Positions 1-7,613 of a DNA stretch of 53,195 bases are shown here, in pieces. The position numbers and the translations under genes were made by a program. Below the pieces are notes generated by a model, which did no database searches, was not told where the DNA came from, and worked only from the letters and a program-made list of their open reading frames with translations. The stretch is from Alphaproteobacteria bacterium (lineage in GTDB: Bacteria > Pseudomonadota > Alphaproteobacteria > Rhizobiales > Aestuariivirgaceae): positions 1-53,195 of the forward strand of contig JAHEBA010000012.1 in assembly GCA_024642465.1 (NCBI GenBank). Reading direction: 5' to 3'. Positions within the stretch are counted from its first letter, which is position 1. Each line of letters opens with the position of its first letter.

Positions 1-2
1 TT

Positions 3-665
3 TGGAAGACGTTATGGTTGTCCGCGCTAATCACCTTCACCTGTCTGCTCATCGCCTATCCGGTGGCATACTTGTTGGCGACGTTGCCGCTGCGCCAGTC
101 TAACCTTTTGATGATCATGGTGTTGCTGCCGTTCTGGACGTCACTACTGGTGCGCACGACCGCGTGGATCGCGATGTTGCAGAAGGAAGGCGTGATCAAC
201 AACATCTTCGTTTTTGCCAACATCATCTCTGACGAGAATCGGGTGCAGATGATCTACAACCAGACCGGTACGATCATTGCCATGGTGCACATCCTGCTGC
301 CGTTCATGATCCTGCCGCTGTATTCGGTAATGAAGACCATTCCACCCTACTACATGCGTGCGGCCCGCTCGCTCGGGGCAACTGGAACCTACTCATTCGT
401 CAAGGTGTACTTTCCGCAAACGATTCCCGGCATCGCCGCCGGTACACTGCTCGTCTTTATCCTCGCGATGGGTTACTACATCACACCGGCGCTGGTTGGC
501 GGCAGTGATGGCCTGTTGATTTCAAACCTGATCGCGGATCACATCAAGAAAACCCTGAACTGGAGTCTGGGCTCGGCGCTTGGCGCCATCCTTTTGGCGA
601 TCGTTCTAATTTTCTACTGGATCTACAACAAGCTGATTGGCGTAGATAATCTGAAGTTCGGGTGA
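3..665 (+). CDS. ABC transporter permease, PotB-like (5' end outside window)
   Basis: Inner-membrane permease of a spermidine/putrescine or opine-type ABC importer. The reading frame is open to the window edge (W-K-T-L-W before the first candidate TTG at 18), so the start and first membrane helix lie upstream. About five hydrophobic segments follow. The cytoplasmic EAA loop that docks on the ATPase is visible as AARSLGATGTYSFVKVYFP near residues 118-136 of the visible part. It is followed 10 bases later by a second permease, the usual PotB-PotC arrangement. The ATPase and binding protein are not in the window and presumably lie upstream. The substrate cannot be read from the permease; the downstream cyclodeaminase and demethylase suggest an amino-acid betaine or related amine. 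Confidence 0.9.
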   Translation, partial: WKTLWLSALITFTCLLIAYPVAYLLATLPLRQSNLLMIMVLLPFWTSLLVRTTAWIAMLQKEGVINNIFVFANIISDENRVQMIYNQTGTIIAMVHILLPFMILPLYSVMKTIPPYYMRAARSLGATGTYSFVKVYFPQTIPGIAAGTLLVFILAMGYYITPALVGGSDGLLISNLIADHIKKTLNWSLGSALGAILLAIVLIFYWIYNKLIGVDNLKFG

Positions 666-675
666 GGGGACACAA

Positions 676-1743
676 ATGAGCATAGCTGGCATCAAGATAT
701 CGTCCGGTTACTTGGCTTGGATTGCAGCCTGCTTAGTGGCCTGGATGCTCATGGGCCGCTTGGCCCCTGCCGTGGGCTTTGCCATCATTACCGGGTTGCC
801 GTTGTATTTCATGACTGAAATGCCGGCCTACTCGACCTGGGGCGAGAAGTTTGGCCGTTACATCTTCCTACTGTCGTGCACCCTCATTTTCATTTTCCTG
901 ATCACGCCGGTACTCGTGATCGTGCCTCTGTCGTTCAATGCGGAGCCCTATTTCAGCTTCACCGACGGCATGCTCGCGCTTGACCCTGATGCGTTTTCTC
1001 TGCGTTGGTACGAGCTGATTTTCACCTTCGGCATGCAGGCGCCTGAAGCAACTGAAGGCTGGTGGTCCGACATGTGGAATAACTCCACCTGGATCGGGGC
1101 CGCTGTCAATTCCTTCAAGTTCGCTGTGCTGTCCACCATCCTGGCAACCTTCTTCGGCACGCTTGCCGCACTCGGCCTGTCGCGCCCCGAAATGCCGTGG
1201 CGTTCGGCCATCACCAGCCTTCTTATTTCGCCGATGATCGTGCCGCTGGTGATCACCGCGACGGGTATGTTCTTCTTCTACGCCAAGAAGGACTTCTTCC
1301 CGTTCTTCCCCGATGGGTTAATCAATACAGACGCCGGCATCGTGCTGGCCCATGCCACGTTGGGTGTTCCATTCGTCATCATCACGGTGACGGCCACGCT
1401 GACCGGCTTTGACAACTCGCTCATCCGCGCCGCGCGCTCGTTGGGCGCCAACGGCTTCACCACGTTCCGCCGGGTGATCATGCCGCTCATCCTGCCTGGC
1501 ATGATCTCGGGCGCGTTGTTCGCCTTCATCACCTCGCTTGATGAAGTGGTCGCCGTGATCTTCCTCGCGGACGTAACGCAGGTGACGATCCCTCGCCAGA
1601 TGTTCTCCGGTATCCGCGAGCAGATTTCGCCAACCATCCTTGCCGTGGCAACGGTCCTGGTGGCCATCTCGATTGCCCTGCTGACGACGCTGGAGTTGTT
1701 GCGCCGCCGCTCGGAACGCCTGCGCGGCCTGTCGCCAAGCTGA
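676..1743 (+). CDS. ABC transporter permease, PotC-like
   Basis: Second permease of the same importer. The ATG is preceded by GAGGGG, 10 bases after the stop of the first permease, so the two are co-transcribed. The EAA loop is clear (IRAARSLGANGFTTFRRVIMP, around residues 252-272). At 355 residues it is longer than typical PotC (about 260). The extra length is an N-terminal hydrophobic extension of about 70 residues, with two short membrane-like stretches, ahead of the usual first helix at about residue 63. The remaining family features look normal. Substrate is unknown; context favours a methylated amino acid or polyamine-like cation. Confidence 0.92.
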   Translation: MSIAGIKISSGYLAWIAACLVAWMLMGRLAPAVGFAIITGLPLYFMTEMPAYSTWGEKFGRYIFLLSCTLIFIFLITPVLVIVPLSFNAEPYFSFTDGMLALDPDAFSLRWYELIFTFGMQAPEATEGWWSDMWNNSTWIGAAVNSFKFAVLSTILATFFGTLAALGLSRPEMPWRSAITSLLISPMIVPLVITATGMFFFYAKKDFFPFFPDGLINTDAGIVLAHATLGVPFVIITVTATLTGFDNSLIRAARSLGANGFTTFRRVIMPLILPGMISGALFAFITSLDEVVAVIFLADVTQVTIPRQMFSGIREQISPTILAVATVLVAISIALLTTLELLRRRSERLRGLSPS

Positions 1744-1760
1744 TACGGCACGGGTCCTAG

Positions 1761-2504
1761 ATGAACAACAGCAGCATCCGCCGGCAGCTTTCCCGCAGGC
1801 GGATGCTTTTTGTTTGTGCGGCCGCCGCCTGTGCGCTGCCCGCCGCCATGCTGGACATGACCGGGCCCGCGGTCTCGCAGTCCGGCGGCGAAGTCGACCT
1901 CATCCTGGTTCTGGCGGTGGATTGTTCCTATTCCGTCGATGCGCGCGAATTCCGGCTTCAGATGGATGGCATCGGCCATGCATTCCGTTCGCCTGAAGTG
2001 CATCGCGCCATCCAGTCCGGCCCGCTGGGACGCATTGCCGTGACCGTGTTCCAGTGGTCCGACGCGGAAAACCAGACCTTGTCCACGCCGTGGACGGTGA
2101 TCGACAGCGAAACGACGGCCAACGCATTTGCCGAACGCATGTTCAAGCTTGAACGCCAGTTGTCCGAGGGAGGTACGGCCATCGGGGCAGCCCTGGCGTT
2201 CGGCGCGGCCGCGCTGGAGGCAGCACCTTTCACCTCCAACCGCCGGGTCATCGACGTATCTTCGGACGGCCGCAACAACAGGGGCGATATCGTCGATCTC
2301 GCCCGTGATGAAGTTGTCGCGCGCGGCATCACTATCAACGGACTGGCCATCCTCAACGAGTGGCCGACGCTCGACAAGTATTTCGAGAATTCCGTGGTCG
2401 GCGGGCCGTATCACTTCGTCATCAAGGCCAATGACTACGAGGCCTATCGCGAAGCGATCTACCGCAAGCTGGTGAAGGAAATTACCGGGCCGGGCCTGTC
2501 ATGA
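1761..2504 (+). CDS. DUF1194 von Willebrand-like exported protein
   Basis: Belongs to the DUF1194 family, predicted von Willebrand factor A-like proteins of unknown role. The N-terminus carries a twin-arginine-like signal (SRRRMLF, residues 11-17, then an alanine-rich hydrophobic stretch), so export by Tat is likely. The mature part starts near EVDLILVLAVD and has a MIDAS-like DxSxS motif in VDCSYSVD, plus a later SSDGRNN loop matching the third metal-site region. It sits between the ABC permeases and the cyclodeaminase on the same strand, so it probably belongs to that operon. Its first codons overlap a strong terminator-like hairpin (1773-1811), so the start choice deserves care, although the Tat motif encoded there supports ATG 1761. 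A paralogue lies at 22988-23767. Confidence 0.82.
   Translation: MNNSSIRRQLSRRRMLFVCAAAACALPAAMLDMTGPAVSQSGGEVDLILVLAVDCSYSVDAREFRLQMDGIGHAFRSPEVHRAIQSGPLGRIAVTVFQWSDAENQTLSTPWTVIDSETTANAFAERMFKLERQLSEGGTAIGAALAFGAAALEAAPFTSNRRVIDVSSDGRNNRGDIVDLARDEVVARGITINGLAILNEWPTLDKYFENSVVGGPYHFVIKANDYEAYREAIYRKLVKEITGPGLS
1773..1815 (+). terminator. Terminator-like hairpin inside the start of the DUF1194 gene
   Basis: AGCATCCGCC (1773-1782) and GGCGGATGCT (1798-1807) form a perfect 10-bp stem with a 15-base loop, followed directly by a run of five T (1807-1811) and more T-rich sequence. This is a textbook intrinsic terminator shape 30 bases after the permease stop. It overlaps codons 5-17 of the DUF1194 gene, so it may act as an attenuator that translation of the first codons would disrupt. 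Confidence 0.6.
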
Positions 2505-2533
2505 GGCCGGCGCGCGGATATTGAACTGACTCC

Positions 2534-3484
2534 ATGCGCATCGTATCCGCCAGCGACGTCCACCGGATTTGCCAATGGTTCGCCCTCGTTGAGGCGCTGT
2601 CCGAGGGACACCGGCAGGGCGTGCCGCTGTCCGGCCGCGCCGGTGTGACCGCGTCCGTGCGCGGCACCACCCAGACCTTCCTCAACCTCCCAGCCGTTCT
2701 GCCGGGCGTGGCCTTCGGTTCGAAACTCGTGACCGTCCTTCCCGACAACCCGAACCGCCATCCGGGCGTTCCGGCGATCCAGGCGCTCTATGCGGTGTTC
2801 AGCGGAGATGATGGTGCACCGCTAGCCGTCATCGACGGCACCTCGCTCACCTATCGCAAGACTGCTGGCGACTCCGCGCTTGGCACGCAACTGCTCGCCC
2901 GCGAAGACGCCGCGACACTGGTGATGGTGGGCGCGGGCGGTCTGTCGCCGTGGCTGGCGCGGGCGCACATGGCCATGCGGTCATCGCTCACCCGCGTCCT
3001 GGTGTGGAACCGTACGGCGCATCGCGCCGATGCCGTGGCGGCCGAACTGGCCGCGGATGGCATCGCTGCAAAGTCGGTCACTGATCTTGAGGCAGCAGTC
3101 CGGCAGGCCGATATAGTGTCCTGCTGCACTGCCGCCACGCAGCCGCTGGTGCAAGGTGCTTGGTTGAAGGCGGGCACCCATGTGGACCTCGTCGGCGGCT
3201 ACACGCCCGACATGCGCGAGGTGGACGACGAGACGGTCCGCCGGGCCCGGCTGTTCGTCGATGCAGACTGGAATGTCGAGGAAAGCGGCGACCTGATCGA
3301 CCCGATTGGCCGCGGCGTGATCGACCGCGGCAAGATTGAGGCCGATCTCTACACCCTGTGCCGGCCGGGCCATGACATTGCCCGTGCGCCCGGCGACATC
3401 ACCTTGTTCAAGAACGGTGGCGGCGGCCATCTCGACCTGTACACCGCACTGTTCATCCTGAAGTCGCTCCAACACCCAGCCTGA
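2534..3484 (+). CDS. Ornithine cyclodeaminase / mu-crystallin family protein
   Basis: NAD(P)-dependent family that includes ornithine cyclodeaminase (ornithine to proline plus ammonia), pyrroline-2-carboxylate/ketimine reductases and alanine dehydrogenases. The 316-residue length fits. The Rossmann fold is marked by MVGAGGLSPWLARAHM (around residues 135-150) with VWNRT at the end of the second strand, and the family's DADWNVEESGDLIDPIGRGVI segment follows. No strong ribosome site precedes ATG 2534; the start is chosen because it gives a normal family N-terminus. Position between an amine importer and a probable N-methyl amino acid demethylase suggests that it finishes conversion of a cyclic amino acid, for example proline or a ketimine, but members of this family are functionally hard to tell apart. 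Confidence 0.85.
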   Translation: MRIVSASDVHRICQWFALVEALSEGHRQGVPLSGRAGVTASVRGTTQTFLNLPAVLPGVAFGSKLVTVLPDNPNRHPGVPAIQALYAVFSGDDGAPLAVIDGTSLTYRKTAGDSALGTQLLAREDAATLVMVGAGGLSPWLARAHMAMRSSLTRVLVWNRTAHRADAVAAELAADGIAAKSVTDLEAAVRQADIVSCCTAATQPLVQGAWLKAGTHVDLVGGYTPDMREVDDETVRRARLFVDADWNVEESGDLIDPIGRGVIDRGKIEADLYTLCRPGHDIARAPGDITLFKNGGGGHLDLYTALFILKSLQHPA

Positions 3485-3497
3485 CGGATCACCTTTC

Positions 3498-5477
3498 ATG
3501 ACTGTCTTTCCGAACCTGTTCTCACCGCTCACCATTCGCGGAGCGACACTCAGAAACCGCATCGTCTTCGGCTCGCACACCGCCAACATGGCGGAGCAAG
3601 GCCTGCCGGGCGAACGTCACCTTGGATATTACCGCGAGCGCGCCATCGGCGGTGCCGGCATGATCGTGGTCGAACCTGTGCCGGTGCACGAAACCGCACT
3701 ACTGACGCGCGGCAACTTCCGGCCCTGCTCTGATGACGTCATCCCACACTTCCGCAAGATCACCGAAGCGGTAAAGGCCGAGGGCGCAGTGATCTGCAAC
3801 CAGCTCTATCACGTCGGCCAGCACGGCGACTTCGACAACTCGTTCCAGCCAAACTGGTCGCCGTCCGGCCTGCCGTCCTTCCATGACAGTGACGGTTCAC
3901 ACCAGATGAGCGAGGTCGAGATCGAAATCGCCATCGAAAGCTTCGTGCAGGCCGCGCGCCGGGCGCGTGATGCAGGCTTCCAGGGTATTGAACTTTTCGC
4001 GGCCTACAACGCCCTCATCGACCAATTCTGGACGCCGTTCAACAACCGACGCGATGACCGCTGGGGTGGCTCGCTGGAAAACCGCTGCCGCTTCGCCGCC
4101 GAGATCGCCAGCCGCATCCGCAAGATGGCCGGCGACGATTTCATCATCGGCCTTGCCATCAACCTGCACCCGGAAATCGAGGCATCACTATCCTTCGAAG
4201 GCACCCAGGAGGTGCTGGCCTGGTTCGACCAGCGTGCGCTGTTCGACTATGTGACGTGCGGCACGGGCAGCTACTTCGACTTTACCGGTATCATTCCATC
4301 GGTTTTCTTTGCCGACAAGCTGGGCGCACCCTATGCCGAGGCGCTCAAGGCCGTGTGCAAGCACATCAAGGTGCAGGCCGAAAGCCACATCCGCACGCCA
4401 GAGAACGCCGAGTACGTCATCTCCTCGGGACAGGCCGACACCGTTTCCATCGTGCGCGGCCAGATCGCCGACCCGCACCTTGCCAACAAGGCGAAGGAGG
4501 GCAGGCCGGAAGACATCCGTCCATGCCTCTCGTGCAACCAGATGTGCTGGGGCAGGCGCTTCCGGGATTACTGGATATCCTGCCTGATCAACCCCTCCAC
4601 TGGACGCGAGTTTGAATGGGGCGGTGACAGGTTCACCCCGGCCACGAAGCCGAAGAAGGTTCTGGTCGTGGGTGGTGGTCCGGCCGGGCTGGAGGCTGCC
4701 CGCGTTGCGGCAGAGCGCGGCCACCGGGTCACGCTGGCCGAGGCGAGTGACAAGCTGGGCGGACAGTTCCGGCTGGCAGGCATGCAGCCGCGCCGCCACC
4801 AGATCATCGACTATCTCGACTGGCAGGAACGCCAGCTCCACAGGTTGCAGGTGGAGGTTCGCCTGAACACGCCGATGGATGCAGACGAGGTCAAGGGATT
4901 CGGTGCCGACGTGGTCATCATGGCGACCGGGTCACAGCCGACGGGCGATGGTTTCCAGCGCGCGTTCCCGCACCTCGACCGTTTGCCGGGAATTGAAAGC
5001 GGCAATGTGTGCTCGGCAGAAGAAGTGATGTCCCGCCGGGCTCGGCCCGGCAAGCGCGTGGTGCTGCTGGATGAAGGCGGCAACTGGAAGGGGGCCGGTA
5101 CGGCGCTGCACCTGGCGGAGAACGGCCACGAGGTCACCATCGTGACGCCGCTTGGCATGGTGGCCAAGGAAGTGGAGCGCACCGCCGCCGACATCCCGAT
5201 ACGCAAGCGGCTCAAGTCGCTTGGCGCAACGTTCCACACCGATGCAGCCGTGAAGGAGTGGCGGGGCAACGCCGCGGTCATCACCGACTTCGCCTCGCCC
5301 GACGTGGTGGTCGAGGCCGACACGCTGGTGATTGCCTCCACCAACAAGGCCGATGACTGGCTTGCCCGCGAGATCGAAGGTTCAGACCTTGAGATGATCG
5401 AGGTGGGCGACAGCGTTGCTGCCCGGACCGCCGTGATGGCGATCTACGAAGGGCGCAAGAAGGCGATGGACATCTGA
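3498..5477 (+). CDS. NADH:flavin oxidoreductase, N-methylproline demethylase-like (OYE/TMADH family)
   Basis: Three-domain iron-sulfur flavoenzyme of the trimethylamine dehydrogenase / 2,4-dienoyl-CoA reductase / stachydrine demethylase type. Residues 1-340 form the FMN-binding barrel. The [4Fe-4S] motif C-x2-C-x3-C-x11-C is seen as CLSCNQMC...C near residue 345. A dinucleotide fold begins KKVLVVGGGPAGLEAARVAA, near residue 388. The 659-residue length is normal. In the family, such enzymes remove N-methyl groups from secondary or tertiary amines such as N-methylproline. The gene lies 13 bases after the cyclodeaminase gene and is probably last in the operon, ended by the hairpin at 5488-5511. 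A paralogue is at 7614-9623. Exact substrate is inferred, not shown. Confidence 0.87.
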   Translation: MTVFPNLFSPLTIRGATLRNRIVFGSHTANMAEQGLPGERHLGYYRERAIGGAGMIVVEPVPVHETALLTRGNFRPCSDDVIPHFRKITEAVKAEGAVICNQLYHVGQHGDFDNSFQPNWSPSGLPSFHDSDGSHQMSEVEIEIAIESFVQAARRARDAGFQGIELFAAYNALIDQFWTPFNNRRDDRWGGSLENRCRFAAEIASRIRKMAGDDFIIGLAINLHPEIEASLSFEGTQEVLAWFDQRALFDYVTCGTGSYFDFTGIIPSVFFADKLGAPYAEALKAVCKHIKVQAESHIRTPENAEYVISSGQADTVSIVRGQIADPHLANKAKEGRPEDIRPCLSCNQMCWGRRFRDYWISCLINPSTGREFEWGGDRFTPATKPKKVLVVGGGPAGLEAARVAAERGHRVTLAEASDKLGGQFRLAGMQPRRHQIIDYLDWQERQLHRLQVEVRLNTPMDADEVKGFGADVVIMATGSQPTGDGFQRAFPHLDRLPGIESGNVCSAEEVMSRRARPGKRVVLLDEGGNWKGAGTALHLAENGHEVTIVTPLGMVAKEVERTAADIPIRKRLKSLGATFHTDAAVKEWRGNAAVITDFASPDVVVEADTLVIASTNKADDWLAREIEGSDLEMIEVGDSVAARTAVMAIYEGRKKAMDI

Positions 5478-5487
5478 CGGCAAGCAA

Positions 5488-5511
5488 TGCCCCGGCATGA
5501 TGGCCGGGGCA
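5488..5511. terminator. Hairpin between convergent genes
   Basis: TGCCCCGGC (5488-5496) and GCCGGGGCA (5503-5511) make a perfect 9-bp stem with a 6-base loop, placed between the stop codons of the convergent demethylase (5477) and VOC (5524) genes. There is no clean T-run on either side, so it may act as a weak bidirectional terminator or as an mRNA 3'-end stabiliser. Confidence 0.5.
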
Positions 5512-5523
5512 CCACTGGGAAGC

Positions 5524-6033
5524 TCATGCTGCCTGCTTGAGCAAGTTTTCAAGGTCGAGACGCTCGGTGACCATTTGCAGTTCGCCATCTTCGGCGATTG
5601 GCCATTCGCTTTCGGGTTTGTCCCAGTAAAGCTCCACGCCGTTGCCATCCGGGTCGGTGAGGTACAGCGCTTCCGATACGCCGTGGTCCGAGGCGCCATC
5701 CAGCCGGTAACCGGCGTCGATGATCCGCTTCAGTGCATCGGCTAGGTCGGCACGCTCCGGGTAGAGAATGGCGAGGTGAAACAGGCCCGTCGTGCCGGGC
5801 GGGGGTGGGTTGCCGCCCTTGCTTTGCCAGGTGTTCAGGCCGATGTGGTGATGATAGTCGCCGGCAGCCACGAACGCCGCCTGCGAGCCATACTTCTGCT
5901 TCAGCCCGAAGCCCAGCACGCCCACATAAAAGCCGATGGCGCGGTCAAGGTCTGCCACCTTCAGGTGGACGTGGCCGATACGCGCACCCGGTGAGACCGG
6001 GCGCGCAGGAGTGGGGTCGATGTTCTTGATCAT
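5524..6033 (-). CDS. VOC family (glyoxalase/CatE-like) protein
   Basis: Vicinal oxygen chelate metalloprotein of 169 residues. ATG at 6033 is preceded by AAGGAA at good spacing; an upstream ATG at 6096 would overlap the DoxX gene and lacks a site. The first module begins IGHVHLKVADLDRAIGFYVG, the metal ligands are the H in HVHLKV, the H in GLFHLAILYP and the E in GNGVELYWD, and YHHHIGLNTW is typical of CatE-type catechol 2,3-dioxygenase-like proteins. It follows a DoxX gene by 28 bases. The VOC + DoxX pair resembles catDE/mhqOP systems, which protect against catechols and quinones. Whether this protein cleaves an aromatic ring or performs another VOC reaction cannot be told. Confidence 0.85.
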   Translation of the reverse strand: MIKNIDPTPARPVSPGARIGHVHLKVADLDRAIGFYVGVLGFGLKQKYGSQAAFVAAGDYHHHIGLNTWQSKGGNPPPPGTTGLFHLAILYPERADLADALKRIIDAGYRLDGASDHGVSEALYLTDPDGNGVELYWDKPESEWPIAEDGELQMVTERLDLENLLKQAA

Positions 6034-6061
6034 GGTGCGGTTCCTTGATCCAGGGTGTGCT

Positions 6062-6478
6062 TCAGGCCGTCTGCGGCTTGCGCTGGACCATATCATCTAC
6101 CGCATAGGCGCCGCTGCCAAGCAAGGCCTGTGCGCCAAGCGCGATTGCCCAAAACAGCGGGTATTCCCAGCCGCCGCCCTGGTTCGAGAAGACCCAGCCA
6201 TTGCCGGCGTGTGCCCAGGTGGCGCCGAGCAGGACAGGGATCAGGGCAAGTGCTGCAAGCCGGGTCTGGAAGCCGGCAATCAGCATGACGCCACCGATGA
6301 TCTCGGTGAACGTGACCAGGTAGGCGAGAAAGCCCGGCAGGCCGATCGACTCGAAGAAGCCGGCCGCTCCGGCAAGCGTGAACACGAAAATCTTGAGCAG
6401 GCCGTGGGAGAGGGCAGCCACGCCAAGCGTCACGCGAAGCAGGGCAGTGCCGTTTGCTGTCATCTGGGTTTCAGTCAT
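6062..6478 (-). CDS. DoxX family membrane protein
   Basis: Small integral membrane protein of 138 residues with four predicted helices and the DoxX signature (LRVTLGVAALSHGLLKIF near the start, then LAYLVTFTEIIGGVMLIAGF). DoxX/CatD-type proteins are linked to quinone or thiol-stress resistance. It is the first gene of a two-gene minus-strand unit with the VOC gene and is transcribed away from the LysR gene at 6617. A regulatory site is likely in the 138-base divergent gap. Confidence 0.85.
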   Translation of the reverse strand: MTETQMTANGTALLRVTLGVAALSHGLLKIFVFTLAGAAGFFESIGLPGFLAYLVTFTEIIGGVMLIAGFQTRLAALALIPVLLGATWAHAGNGWVFSNQGGGWEYPLFWAIALGAQALLGSGAYAVDDMVQRKPQTA

Positions 6479-6581
6479 TGGTGCAAGTTCCTTTTGGTTT
6501 GGGTTAAGGGGCGTTCATGCCCGATGCCCGTTTTGACGATGAGCCAGATTTAGCGAATTTCGCGATTGAGATAATCAGCAG

Positions 6582-6606
6582 ATTGTGAAACATATTATCT
6601 CACAAT
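6582..6606. promoter_or_regulatory. Inverted repeat in the DoxX/LysR divergent promoter
   Basis: ATTGTGA (6582-6588) and TCACAAT (6600-6606) form a perfect 7-bp inverted repeat with an 11-base spacer. This has the T-N11-A geometry of LysR-type operators. It ends one base before the AGGAG ribosome site of the LysR gene, so binding there would both mark autoregulation and place the regulator next to the DoxX-VOC promoter. Confidence 0.55.
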
Positions 6607-6616
6607 AGGAGACAAT

Positions 6617-7561
6617 ATGAATCGCCTTCGCGCCATTGAGGTATTCGTTGCGGTTGCCGAGAAAGGCAGCTTCGCCGCTGCCGCGGATGAACTGGGCATG
6701 TCGCGCAACATGGCGTCGCGCCACGTGGCAGAGCTTGAAGCGCATCTCGGCGCGCGCCTCCTCAACCGCACCACCCGCTCGGTCAGCCTGTCCACCATTG
6801 GTGCAAGCTACCTCGAGACCGCAAGGGACGTATTGGTCCAGCTCGAAGCCGCGGACCGGGCGGCAGGCTTGCAGCGTCTTGCTCCGCGCGGACGCCTTGC
6901 CTTGTCCGCGCCGATGTCGTTTGGCGTGCATCACATTGCCCCGCATCTGCCGGATTTCACCCGCGCGAACCCCGACGTCACCGTTGACCTGTCGCTGAAC
7001 GACCGCCTGGTCGATCTGGTGGAAGAAGGTTTCGACGTCGCCATCCGCATCTCTCAACTGGCTGACTCCAGCCTGATTGCCCGGCGCATTGCCGACGTCG
7101 AGATGCTTTGCGTCGCAAGCCCCGGCTATCTCGCCGCCAGCGGAACGCCGGACACGCCCGGAGACCTTGCCGGGCACAGGGTGTTGACCTATTCGCTGGC
7201 CAATGACGGCGGAATCTGGCGCCTAAAGCATGCCGACGGACGCCAGGCCTCGGTCCGCGTCACTGCGGCCGCCTTCGCCAACAATGGCGACGCCATTCAG
7301 GCCATGGCGCTCGCCAGCGCCGGGATTGCCCTGCAGCCCGATTTCCTGTGTCATGCCGATCTGGTGGCAGGGAGGATGGTACGCGTGCTGCCTGGCTGGA
7401 CGGCAGGCCGTCTTGGAGTGCACGCGCTTTACCCCGGCAGGCTTTATGTTCCGCTGAAAGTGCGCAGTTTCATCGACTGGATTGTCGGTTTGTACCGTCC
7501 AACGCCACCTTGGCGTCAGTTCACGGAAAAAAAGCTTGGCAAATCAGTGTTAGAATCGTGA
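6617..7561 (+). CDS. LysR family transcriptional regulator
   Basis: A 314-residue LysR-type regulator. The N-terminal winged helix-turn-helix is MNRLRAIEVFVAVAEKGSFA to about residue 60, including AAADELGMSRNMASRHVAELE, followed by a linker helix and a periplasmic-binding-protein-like effector domain. ATG 6617 follows AGGAG. It belongs to the subgroup close to YafC/DsdC-like regulators often found beside DoxX, VOC or quinone-reductase genes. It is divergent from the DoxX-VOC pair and is likely their regulator through the inverted repeat at 6582-6606. The inducer is unknown; quinones or catechols would fit. Confidence 0.9.
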   Translation: MNRLRAIEVFVAVAEKGSFAAAADELGMSRNMASRHVAELEAHLGARLLNRTTRSVSLSTIGASYLETARDVLVQLEAADRAAGLQRLAPRGRLALSAPMSFGVHHIAPHLPDFTRANPDVTVDLSLNDRLVDLVEEGFDVAIRISQLADSSLIARRIADVEMLCVASPGYLAASGTPDTPGDLAGHRVLTYSLANDGGIWRLKHADGRQASVRVTAAAFANNGDAIQAMALASAGIALQPDFLCHADLVAGRMVRVLPGWTAGRLGVHALYPGRLYVPLKVRSFIDWIVGLYRPTPPWRQFTEKKLGKSVLES

Positions 7562-7613
7562 CATTGCTGTGTCTTGAGGGGGACGGCTTCATCAAGAATC
7601 GGTCTAGGTGGGT

